DNA of 64,000 bases from contig NZ_AXAJ01000011.1 of the NCBI RefSeq assembly GCF_000472445.1, positions 1 through 64,000 of the forward strand, read 5' to 3'. The notes beneath the pieces were generated by a model. It saw only the letters and a program-made list of their open reading frames with translations. It made no database searches and was not told the origin of the DNA. Source of the DNA: Burkholderia sp. WSM2230 (lineage in GTDB: Bacteria; Pseudomonadota; Gammaproteobacteria; Burkholderiales; Burkholderiaceae). Shown here in pieces: positions 26,368-34,542 of the stretch (within the stretch, counting starts at the first letter, position 1; every line of letters starts with the position of its first letter). The translations under genes and the position numbers were made by a program.

Positions 26368-28446
26368 CTACCTAGCTATCGGGCCTCTGGCATTGCTAGC
26401 CGACTTGCCCGCGGACTGCGGCAGCGGTTCGGCTCCCTGCCGCGCGACGTAACCCTCTGGTGTGATGACAGCGTCCTTGAACACGTCGGCGTTGTTCGAC
26501 ACCACGTACACAGGCGCGGGCGACAGCTTCAGGCTCGCGACGCCGTCGCGATACGGAACAGCCGACGCGTTGCCCATCATGTCGAGCGCCGTCACTTCGC
26601 CGCTCGTGCCGGATGCGTCGACACGCAAGCGGTATTCGACGCTTTGTCCCGCGTTGAACCCGGTTTTCGCGCTCCATTTGTCGTTGTCGTGAGTCCACAG
26701 CGCAATGACGATCTTGCCACCGCCGAGCCGGCGAAACGCGTAAGCGTAGACGCCTTTCGGCAAGCCCTTGAGCGGCCCGAGCGTACTCGTTCCGTCGACA
26801 ATACGCGTCATTGCCGCTACCGCGAGCGCCGCGGGCTTGGGGCTGATGTGGGTCGGACCATAGGCGCCTTTCGCGTGCTCGAGCTCGAAAAAGATGCCGT
26901 ATCCGGGCGCGGCGTCCGGCATATCCGCGAGATAGAACACGTAGGTCATGTCGGCACCTTCGCCGAGCAGGATGAGATGCGTGCGCGCGACGACCGCGGC
27001 TTGCGCATACAGCACGTCGGCATTCGGATAGCTCTTGCCGTACGATTCGGCGATGTCGTAACTGATGCCGGTTTCGGTGACGAACAGCGGCGCGCCGGGC
27101 TTCAGGTATTGCCGCATTTCATGGCGCAACGCGCGCATTGAAGCAGCGAGCGCGCCTGACACCGTGCCTTCGTTGCGCGTGTCCGCCACGCGTTCCGGCG
27201 GATGCGACGGCGTTGTGCCGATGTCGTAATAGCCGTGCACGGTCATGCCGTCCATATAGCGGCCAATGCCGAGCGGACCCAGGCGGCGCATCCACTTCAC
27301 GTTGCCTTGCACCGACGAATACGTAAGGCCCATGACTACCGCATGCGGGTCGGTCTGATGGATGCCTTCCCACACGGCCTTGTACATGGCGATGAAATTG
27401 GCGTCGGTATCGCGCCACGGCAATCCGCCGTCCGCGTCGGGCTCCCACGTGACCTGATAATAGTTGTCGCGCTGCTTCGGGAAGTAGGTGCTGCGAACGC
27501 GATTCGACTCAGCGCCGACCTTTGCCATGTACTCCTTCATCTGCGCGAGCGAAGTAGGCGCATAGCTATGAGTTTGCCTAGCCGTCGGACTGGCCCATTT
27601 GGGAATGCCGTCGAGCTGGATCAGACGCATGACGTCGCCGCGCTGCAAGTACGGCGTGAGCTGCCTGGCCGCGGGATCGAAGGTGCCGGACCTGTCCGGC
27701 TCTTCCATGTACCAGTTGCGGTTGTCGTTTACCCAGCTGAGGCCGAGCGCCGTATAGACCGGGCGGTAGCCGTCGCCGTCGCAGCAGTGCTGACCGGGCG
27801 CGAGATAGGCGGTGCCCTGGCCGCCGAACCGATGCAGGTCCTCGTACGGAAAGCGCACGGCGGGCAATGCTGCTGCGGTATCGGGCAGCACGCCGAAGGT
27901 GGCCATGCCCGCAGGGCGCGTGCCGCGCGATTCGAGCTGACCGCGCGCGCGTTGGAGCGATGCCGACACGGCGAAGTAGCCTGCTATTGTGGAGGTGCAA
28001 CTGAGCGTCGACGAGACGGCGCCCGCTGCCACGTCAAAGCTGCCGCTTGCACGCACTACATTCCACGTGTCGCGTATCTGCCAGTTGAGCGTATCGTTTT
28101 GAGGGGCGCGCGTGGTGAAGACGAGCGCAAACGGCTTCGATGCGGATGCGGTAAAGAGCCGTGTGCCGTCGCTCGGCGTGTCGGCTTCTATCAGATCGCC
28201 ATTCGAGGGCGCGCCTGTTTGCGAGGAGGGCGCTGAGCAGCGCAGGCCCGCGGCCTGACTCTGCGACTGTGCCGCCGTTATATCGACATGCACCGCCGAT
28301 GCCCCCGCAGCAGGGGACGCTGCTTCGCCTGAAGCTAAACGAAAGGCGAGCACAGCGGCCACCATAGCGGTGCGATGTATCGGCGTGCGCCCCGCCCACT
28401 GGCTCATGAAGCTTCGCGCTCCGCGATCTTCGCTTGAAATCGACAT
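26368..28446 (-). CDS. secreted glycoside hydrolase, clan GH-A (GH39/PslG-like)
   Basis: A 692-residue exported protein: long N-terminal signal region, an immunoglobulin-like domain (about 60-180, with SRGTRPAGMATFGVLP), and a TIM-barrel catalytic domain (about 190-560). YYQVTWEPD places the likely acid/base glutamate and LFVTETGIS the likely nucleophile glutamate. A small beta domain ends the protein. PslG of the Pseudomonas psl locus is a GH39 enzyme of this general kind, so polymer trimming or release is a reasonable guess. It is a paralogue of the gene at 55657. The start may be the ATG at 28446 or a later ATG (28407). Confidence 0.8.
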   Translation of the reverse strand: MSISSEDRGARSFMSQWAGRTPIHRTAMVAAVLAFRLASGEAASPAAGASAVHVDITAAQSQSQAAGLRCSAPSSQTGAPSNGDLIEADTPSDGTRLFTASASKPFALVFTTRAPQNDTLNWQIRDTWNVVRASGSFDVAAGAVSSTLSCTSTIAGYFAVSASLQRARGQLESRGTRPAGMATFGVLPDTAAALPAVRFPYEDLHRFGGQGTAYLAPGQHCCDGDGYRPVYTALGLSWVNDNRNWYMEEPDRSGTFDPAARQLTPYLQRGDVMRLIQLDGIPKWASPTARQTHSYAPTSLAQMKEYMAKVGAESNRVRSTYFPKQRDNYYQVTWEPDADGGLPWRDTDANFIAMYKAVWEGIHQTDPHAVVMGLTYSSVQGNVKWMRRLGPLGIGRYMDGMTVHGYYDIGTTPSHPPERVADTRNEGTVSGALAASMRALRHEMRQYLKPGAPLFVTETGISYDIAESYGKSYPNADVLYAQAAVVARTHLILLGEGADMTYVFYLADMPDAAPGYGIFFELEHAKGAYGPTHISPKPAALAVAAMTRIVDGTSTLGPLKGLPKGVYAYAFRRLGGGKIVIALWTHDNDKWSAKTGFNAGQSVEYRLRVDASGTSGEVTALDMMGNASAVPYRDGVASLKLSPAPVYVVSNNADVFKDAVITPEGYVARQGAEPLPQSAGKSASNARGPIAR

Positions 28447-28667
28447 AGCTTCCCCCGTACCGTTCGCGGCGCGTCGCGACGCCTGAACGTCGTCAAACTG
28501 CTAATTCACCAGGTCAGAGCCGCCTCAGCATAGTGTCCGTTGCCGCCTGTCGCGCAAAACGCATAGTGTATTTCGGCAATCCGATGGCGGTTTTGGACCG
28601 TCGGCGGCGTTGCATTCGCGGCCGCGGGACCGCCGATTGCGCTGCCATCTTAACGGCCGTAATTCCG

Positions 28668-28687
28668 ATGTTTCAGGACTGAAACAT
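28668..28687. promoter_or_regulatory. 20-base perfect palindrome, candidate operator or enhancer site
   Basis: Arms ATGTTTCAG and CTGAAACAT are exact inverted repeats separated by GA. The TGTTTCA...TGAAACA form resembles dyads bound by sigma-54 enhancer-binding proteins, and it lies about 300 bases upstream of the sigma-54-like promoter. The binding protein is unknown. Confidence 0.5.
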
Positions 28688-28978
28688 TGATCGCCGTATT
28701 TATATTGAATGCGGACAATAAGAGCAAATTTAAATAACCGAAACGCGCTGTGAAGTGCCTATATTAGACACTGGTTCGCCTTATTGAAGTGCGCGGTAGC
28801 TATCGTCAGCCGAAACAGGCGCAGCAAGTTCCGCCAGAAATATTCGCGCTGGGGAAAAGATGTTCGGTAAGTGGGTTCCGTTAGGGGAAATCACTTTATA
28901 AGCGCGGAATATCCCTGCGAAACAGATTGTAACCGCCCTTTTTTGAGTAGTGATGCAGTGTGCGGTGGCGAACGAAAT

Positions 28979-28994
28979 CGGCTTTGGCTTTGCA
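28979..28994 (+). promoter_or_regulatory. candidate sigma-54 promoter (-24/-12)
   Basis: CGGCTTTGGCTTTGCA has GG and GC separated by exactly ten bases (28980-28981 and 28992-28993) and matches the TTGCA of the -12 element fully; the -24 element keeps GGC but not the following AC. Transcription would start near 29005 and leave a leader of about 230 bases ahead of the regulator gene. Confidence 0.4.
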
Positions 28995-29238
28995 CTAAGA
29001 TTCGCACAACGCCAATTCAATGATATGTGGAATCGGCAATTAATTCGGTGCAATTCGGTGAAGGCAGAATGTTGCCGAAAATCACTGATGTGCCACTCCC
29101 GTCAATGCGCCAACATGTCAGCACTATCGGTCATGGCGGCTAAATACTGGACTGGTGATGGCTATGATGCACTGCTCAGAGTCGGCCCGGCGTGGCCGTG
29201 GATGGTGAAAGTAAATCCGTTTTCTGGTGAGGATAGCT

Positions 29239-30222
29239 ATGACCTGCGCGAGTCTCGAGTCTGCCATGCTGCGTTGGGGGCACGCACCGAACAAAGGCAT
29301 GCGTCGCATCGCGATACTGATGTTCAACGACTGCTCGCTGCAAGGCGCCGGCGTGGTAGCCGAGGTGTTCCAGACGGCAAATGAACTGGCTTCCTCGGCC
29401 GTGAGCGGCTGCTCATACGAGGTGTGCTTCCTGTCCGCCGACGGCGGCATGGTGACATCGTCGTCGGCTCTGCGAGTATGGACCGACGGACTCGACGCAA
29501 GACATTACAACGGTTTCGACGCGCTGTACGTGGCTGGAGGCAAAGGCGCGATCGCCGCCGCGAGGGACGAGCGCCTGATTGCCTGGCTGCGCCGCGTGCG
29601 TCACAACACCGGCATGATCCGCCCGATTGCCGAAGGACGGGCGCTGCTCGACGCGGCCTATGTGCCGGACGCAATAGAGAGCCACGAATTGCGCGAGGCG
29701 TCGAAAGCGCCGCGCCAGGCGGAACAGACCGCCGACGCGGGCGACCGCCTGGAGTCGATGCGCAGCGCGCTCGCCATGATCAAGCGCGATCTCGGCGCCA
29801 CTACCGCGCGCACCGTTGCCGAACGTTTGCTTGCCGATTCGTGCTCGAACCTCGCGCCGCTTTTGAGCGATGACGGTGCACTCACGCCGGGCGACAAGGT
29901 GCGCGCAGCAGCGCGCTGGCTGCAGGAAAACTGTCAGCAGTCGATTTCGATCGCGGACGCCGCGCAGTTCGCCGCGATGAGCGAGCGCAACTTCCTGCGC
30001 CGCTTCAAGATGGAAATGGGCATTACGCCCTCGAGTTTTCTGCTGCATGAGCGCCTTGCCGTGACGTGCAGCCTGCTCACCGAATCCGAATTGCCGGTCG
30101 ACAAAATCGCGCGTCGCACGGGCATGGGTAACGGCGACCGGCTCGCCAAGGTGTTCCGCAAGCGAATGAGGATCTCGCCTACCGAATTCAGAATACAAAG
30201 CCGCCGCATGGTGGGCCAATAG
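29239..30222 (+). CDS. GlxA/AraC-type transcriptional regulator with degenerate DJ-1/PfpI domain
   Basis: About 327 residues. The N-terminal 150 follow the DJ-1/PfpI-like domain of GlxA regulators (RRIAILMFNDCSLQGAGVVAEVFQ, FDALYVAGGKGAI). The part after it is shortened, and the usual nucleophile Cys position reads NTGMIRP, so no catalysis is expected. The AraC helix-turn-helix pair occupies the last 100 residues (ISIADAAQFAAMSERNFLRRF, FRKRMRISPTEFR). The ATG at 29239 follows GAGG; GTG 29227 and ATG 29263 are alternatives. It lies directly ahead of manC and probably controls the EPS genes. Confidence 0.82.
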   Translation: MTCASLESAMLRWGHAPNKGMRRIAILMFNDCSLQGAGVVAEVFQTANELASSAVSGCSYEVCFLSADGGMVTSSSALRVWTDGLDARHYNGFDALYVAGGKGAIAAARDERLIAWLRRVRHNTGMIRPIAEGRALLDAAYVPDAIESHELREASKAPRQAEQTADAGDRLESMRSALAMIKRDLGATTARTVAERLLADSCSNLAPLLSDDGALTPGDKVRAAARWLQENCQQSISIADAAQFAAMSERNFLRRFKMEMGITPSSFLLHERLAVTCSLLTESELPVDKIARRTGMGNGDRLAKVFRKRMRISPTEFRIQSRRMVGQ

Positions 30223-30310
30223 CGTCGACGGGGCAAGCTGGAGGGCGCTTGCTGCACGCGGTCTCCGGTATCTGTTGGGGTGGTTTTGAAGAATCATAAG
30301 GATTGCAAAC

Positions 30311-31846
30311 ATGTTGAATCAGGGAGCTGGAAACAACACATCGCCCAATGCCGCCGACGACGCAGCCGGCGCGCGTTGCACGCGCATTGTCCCGGTCATT
30401 CTCGCGGGTGGTTCGGGTACGCGGCTGTGGCCGGTGTCGCGCGAGAACTATCCGAAGCAGTTGATCGACGTGGTGGGCTCCGATTCTCTGCTGCAAGCCA
30501 CTGCACGACGCATGAACGGTTTTCCGGCGGGCTGGCAGGTCGATGCTTCGCCGATCATCGTGTGCGGTGAAGAGCACCGCTTTGTGATTGCTGAGCAGCT
30601 TCACGAGAACGGTGTGGAGGCGCGTCTGATGGTCGAGCCCGCTCGCCGCGATACGGCGCCCGCGCTGACGCTCGCCGCGTTGCTTGCGTGCGCGGAAGGC
30701 CAGGACGGCATTCTCGTCGTGATGCCGGCGGATCACTCGATTGCCGATCTCAACGCCTTGCAGGCCGCACTGGAAAGCGCGGCACGTTACGCCGAACGAG
30801 GTTCGGTTGCGACGCTCGGTGTGCCGCCCACGCGACCCGATACCGGCTTCGGCTATATCCGCATCGGTGCGGCGCTCGGTGACGGCGCGCATGCGATCGA
30901 CGGCTTCGTGGAAAAGCCCGCGGAAGAAATTGCGGCGCAGTACGTTGCAGCAGGCACGTATTGGTGGAACAGCGGCATCTTCATCCTGCGCGCGAGCGTG
31001 TGGCTCGACACGCTCAAGCGTCTGCAGCCGGACATGCACTCGGCCTGCGAACGCGCGTTCCGCGGCGGTCGCAACGAAGGCGGCTATTTTCGCCCGCTCG
31101 TCGATGCGTTTCTCAGTTCGCCTGCCGATTCGATCGACTACGCCGTGATGGAGCGCCTGACCGAAGCCGCGGACGAGTCTGCCCCGGCAAACGGCGCAGC
31201 GCCCGCGGGCGTGGTGGTCCGGCTCGAAGCCGGCTGGTCCGATCTCGGTTCATGGGACGCTGTGTGGGCCGCGATGGAAAAAGACGCAAACGGCAATGCA
31301 GGTCGTGGCCGCGTGACCTTCGAGGGCGCGGTGTCGAGCTATGCGCATTCTGAAGGGCGCCTCGTCGCGTGCGTCGGTACGACCAATGTGGTCGTGGTCG
31401 AAACCGCCGACGCCGTGCTCGTGGTGGACCGCTCGCATGTGCAGGACGTCAAGGGTCTCGTGTCGCGCATCAAGGCGCAGCACGCACCGGAGGCCGACGC
31501 ACATCGCAAGGTGCATCGTCCATGGGGTTTTTACGATTCGATCGATCACGGCGAGCGTTTTCAGGTGAAGCGCATCGTCGTCACGCCGGGCGCCCAGCTC
31601 TCCCTGCAACTGCATCATCACCGCGCCGAGCATTGGGTGGTGGTGCGCGGCACGGCGCTCGTCACGCGAGGCGACGAGCAATTCCTGCTGAGCGAAAACG
31701 AATCGACATACATTCCGCTCGGCACGCGGCACAGGCTGGAAAACCCGGGGAAGGTGCCGCTAGAGATCATTGAGATCCAGTCGGGCACTTATCTCGGGGA
31801 AGACGACATCGTGCGATTCAACGACAACTACGGCCGCTGTTCATAG
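30311..31846 (+). CDS. manC: mannose-1-phosphate guanylyltransferase / mannose-6-phosphate isomerase
   Basis: A 511-residue bifunctional enzyme. The nucleotidyltransferase domain starts with VILAGGSGTRLWPVSR and KQ; EKP and the YWWNSGIF block follow. The C-terminal type II PMI cupin (about 395-505) contains RPWGFYD, LQLHHHRAEHWVVVRG and the metal-binding His cluster. It makes GDP-mannose, the precursor used by Gmd. AAGGA precedes the ATG. It is the first biosynthetic gene of the operon and corresponds to XanB/AlgA/BceA-type enzymes. Confidence 0.94.
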   Translation: MLNQGAGNNTSPNAADDAAGARCTRIVPVILAGGSGTRLWPVSRENYPKQLIDVVGSDSLLQATARRMNGFPAGWQVDASPIIVCGEEHRFVIAEQLHENGVEARLMVEPARRDTAPALTLAALLACAEGQDGILVVMPADHSIADLNALQAALESAARYAERGSVATLGVPPTRPDTGFGYIRIGAALGDGAHAIDGFVEKPAEEIAAQYVAAGTYWWNSGIFILRASVWLDTLKRLQPDMHSACERAFRGGRNEGGYFRPLVDAFLSSPADSIDYAVMERLTEAADESAPANGAAPAGVVVRLEAGWSDLGSWDAVWAAMEKDANGNAGRGRVTFEGAVSSYAHSEGRLVACVGTTNVVVVETADAVLVVDRSHVQDVKGLVSRIKAQHAPEADAHRKVHRPWGFYDSIDHGERFQVKRIVVTPGAQLSLQLHHHRAEHWVVVRGTALVTRGDEQFLLSENESTYIPLGTRHRLENPGKVPLEIIEIQSGTYLGEDDIVRFNDNYGRCS

Positions 31847-31897
31847 ACAGCGGACCCGGCAGGTGTCGGCAGGAACGGCCAGTACGAGGTAAGCAAA

Positions 31898-33283
31898 ATG
31901 CGCAGGTTTCAGGATTTGCTCGCGCGAATGTTCGATGTCGCGCTGGTGCTCGCGGGTGCGGCTGTGGCGTCGCAAATCCGCTTCGACTACCTCGCTCAAT
32001 CGGGTTTCTATTGGGCGCTGGTGATGTTCGCGGCGGCGTTCGCGCTCGCCATTTTCCCGGCATTCGGCGTGTATGAATCATGGCGCGGCCGCTCGAAGCT
32101 CGCGCTCGCGGGCCAGGTGTCGCTCGCGTGGCTGATCGTGCAAGGCAGCGCGCTCGTGCTGATGTATTCCCTGCATCGCAGCGACTTCGTGTCGCGTTTG
32201 TGGTTTTCGTACTGGACGGCCGTGACGGGTGGTCTGCTGATCTCGTACCGCCTCATCACGCACGCGGTGCTGGCGCGGGCACGCGGCGCGGGGATGAATC
32301 TGCATCAGGTCGCGATAGTAGGCAGCGGCTCGCAATGCGACGCGATCATCCGCCGTATCGAATCGGCACCCACTACGGGTTTTCGCGCGGCGGCGGTCTA
32401 CAACACGAGCCCACAGAAATCGCCGGTGACGAGTACAGGCGTGCCGGTTTTCGACAACGTCGATGCGCTTGCCGGATACATCCGCACGAACGATGTTCAT
32501 GAACTCTGGCTGATGCTGTCGCTGGCAGAAGAGCCGCTCATCTGCTCGCTGGTCGGCGAGTTCCGTGACGATCTGGTCAACATCCGTTTCATGCCGGACG
32601 TGCGCAGTCTCGCGCTATTCGAAGGCAGCGGCGTGATCGAACTTCTTGGCGTGCCGGCCATCAACCTCGTTGCATCGCCGCTGTCCGCAAGCTCGATGCT
32701 GAAGAAGGAGATTTTCGACCGCCTGTTTGCAGCCGCCGCGCTCATCTGTCTTGCGCCGCTTCTGCTTGCTATTGCCATCGCGGTCAAGGTTTCGTCGCGC
32801 GGACCGGTGTTTTTCAGGCAGAAGCGCAAGGGCGCGGATGGACGCGTCTTCACGATCTACAAGTTCCGTTCGATGCGCCTGCATACCGAGGAAAAAGGCA
32901 GCCTCAAACAGGCAACGCGCAACGACCCGCGCGTAACGAAAGTCGGCGCGTTCCTGCGCCGCACTAGCCTCGACGAACTGCCGCAGTTTTTTAACGTATT
33001 GCGTGGCGACATGTCGGTCGTGGGACCGCGTCCTCATGCGCTCGAGCACGACGATCTCTATCAGAAAGTGGTCGCGGGCTACATCAATCGCTATCGGATC
33101 AAGCCGGGCATTACAGGTTGGGCGCAGATCAACGGCTTTCGTGGCGAGACCGACCGCATCGAAAAGATGGAACGTCGCGTCGAACATGACCTGTACTACC
33201 TGGGCCATTGGTCGTTCGCACTCGACATGCGGATTATCGGCGCGACGATTGTCGCCGGACTGGTGCATCGAAACGCTTACTAG
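31898..33283 (+). CDS. WcaJ-type undecaprenyl-phosphate glucose phosphotransferase
   Basis: This 461-residue polyprenyl glycosylphosphotransferase has four N-terminal transmembrane helices, a CoA-binding-like soluble domain (QVAIVGSGSQCDAI) and a C-terminal bacterial sugar transferase domain (KEIFDRLFAAAALI, GPVFFRQKRKG, YKFRSMR, RTSLDELPQFFNVL, then GITGWAQINGFRG). Such enzymes place the first sugar-phosphate, usually glucose, on undecaprenyl phosphate to begin the repeat unit. It resembles BceB/WcaJ. The AGGT ribosome binding site is close to the ATG. Confidence 0.93.
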   Translation: MRRFQDLLARMFDVALVLAGAAVASQIRFDYLAQSGFYWALVMFAAAFALAIFPAFGVYESWRGRSKLALAGQVSLAWLIVQGSALVLMYSLHRSDFVSRLWFSYWTAVTGGLLISYRLITHAVLARARGAGMNLHQVAIVGSGSQCDAIIRRIESAPTTGFRAAAVYNTSPQKSPVTSTGVPVFDNVDALAGYIRTNDVHELWLMLSLAEEPLICSLVGEFRDDLVNIRFMPDVRSLALFEGSGVIELLGVPAINLVASPLSASSMLKKEIFDRLFAAAALICLAPLLLAIAIAVKVSSRGPVFFRQKRKGADGRVFTIYKFRSMRLHTEEKGSLKQATRNDPRVTKVGAFLRRTSLDELPQFFNVLRGDMSVVGPRPHALEHDDLYQKVVAGYINRYRIKPGITGWAQINGFRGETDRIEKMERRVEHDLYYLGHWSFALDMRIIGATIVAGLVHRNAY

Positions 33284-33352
33284 TTGTTAACAAAGCACGC
33301 AAGGCGGTGCCTCTTTCCGGGGACATTCGCTCTTGCGCAAGGAGGAAAAGTT

Positions 33353-34492
33353 ATGAGCTCGCTTGGTACACGCACGGGAAGTCTCACGGTTTTCGCTATC
33401 GCTGCACTGCTTGCGGGCTGTGCCGCCGCTCCGGGCCAGCGGATGGAAACGCCGGCCACATTGCAGGAGACGGGCGGCGATTTCAGCACTGAACCGTCAC
33501 AGCAGCAGACGATACCGATTACCGATATCAACCTGTCGCTGCTGCGCAAGATGCACACGGAGCAGGCTAGTGCCCCGTTGCCGCCGGCCACGCTAGCACT
33601 GTTCGGCAAGCCGGGGCCCTACAGGGTCGGCCCGGGAGACGTGTTGCAGATCGTCGTGTGGGATCACCCGGAACTCGCGGCGGCGCTCGGCCAGCCCGCG
33701 CAGAACGCCAAGTCTTCGGATGCGGCCTCGGGCTTTCTCATCGACGAGAAGGGTGATGTGCAGTTTCCGTATGCGGGTACGGTACACGTGGCAGGCAAGG
33801 ACGTCGGCGCGATCCAGAAGGAACTGTATAGCCGCTTGAGCAAGGTGTACCAGAAGCCGGAAGTGACCGTGCGTGTGGCGTCTTTCCGCAACGCGCAGAT
33901 TTTCGTGGACGGCGAAGTGCGCACGCCTGGTGCACAGTCGCTCAACGACATTACGATGACGCTCACGAGTGCGATCAGCCAGAGCGGCGGCTTCAGCCCG
34001 AACGCGGACCGCAGCCGCGTCGAGTTGATCCGCAATGGCGTCACGTATCAGCTGAACATGGACGACCTGCTCAAACGCGGACACAACCCGTCGAACATCT
34101 ATCTGCAAGCGGGCGACGCCGTGCGCGTGGCCTCGCGTGAAGACAGCGGTGTCTACGTGATGGGCGAAGTGAACAAGCCGGCAACGGTCACGCCGATGCG
34201 CAACGGTTCGCTCACGCTCTCGCAGGCCATTTCGGACAGCGGCAGCTTCGACCAGGCCACGGCTTCCACGCGGCAACTGTTCGTGATCCGCAATTCGACG
34301 AGCGAATCGCCGCAGATTTACCACCTGGATGCAACGTCGCCGGTTTCGATGATCCTCGCCAATCAGTTCGAACTGCAACCGAAGGACGTCGTGTACGTGG
34401 GCCAGGGCGGGCTGGTTCGTTTCAACCGCATCCTGAACCTGCTGCTGCCCGCGATCAACGCGGCTGTCACAGGTGTCGTAGTAGCGAAGTAA
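33353..34492 (+). CDS. wza: Wza-type polysaccharide export outer-membrane lipoprotein
   Basis: The 379-residue protein has a lipoprotein signal (LLAGC, Cys23), a polysaccharide export domain (PYRVGPGDVLQIVVWDHPEL at about residue 85) and two SLBB-type beta-grasp domains (VDGEVRTPGAQSL, VMGEVNKPATVTP). Its C-terminal amphipathic helix should form the outer-membrane barrel of the EPS channel. I start at ATG 33353, which follows GGAGG by seven bases; the frame is open upstream without homology. wzc follows after 50 bases. Confidence 0.92.
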   Translation: MSSLGTRTGSLTVFAIAALLAGCAAAPGQRMETPATLQETGGDFSTEPSQQQTIPITDINLSLLRKMHTEQASAPLPPATLALFGKPGPYRVGPGDVLQIVVWDHPELAAALGQPAQNAKSSDAASGFLIDEKGDVQFPYAGTVHVAGKDVGAIQKELYSRLSKVYQKPEVTVRVASFRNAQIFVDGEVRTPGAQSLNDITMTLTSAISQSGGFSPNADRSRVELIRNGVTYQLNMDDLLKRGHNPSNIYLQAGDAVRVASREDSGVYVMGEVNKPATVTPMRNGSLTLSQAISDSGSFDQATASTRQLFVIRNSTSESPQIYHLDATSPVSMILANQFELQPKDVVYVGQGGLVRFNRILNLLLPAINAAVTGVVVAK

Positions 34493-34542
34493 GACCGTAC
34501 AAAGCAAATCAGAAAAACCGCGGGTTATGCTGGGTGACCAAA

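Larger units (their letters stand above)
28447..29238. other. 792-base AT-richer control region ahead of the EPS regulator
   Basis: No gene is supported. The stretch from about 28640 is clearly more AT-rich than its surroundings. It contains a 20-base palindrome at 28668 and a candidate sigma-54 promoter at 28979, both described separately. It separates the glycosidase gene (minus) from the regulator (plus) and is probably the main regulatory site of the EPS locus. Confidence 0.55.

Noticed and set aside
28950..29384. 144-codon open frame reading into the EPS regulator
   Set aside because: It overlaps the regulator out of frame, its product is not protein-like, and it covers the candidate sigma-54 promoter.
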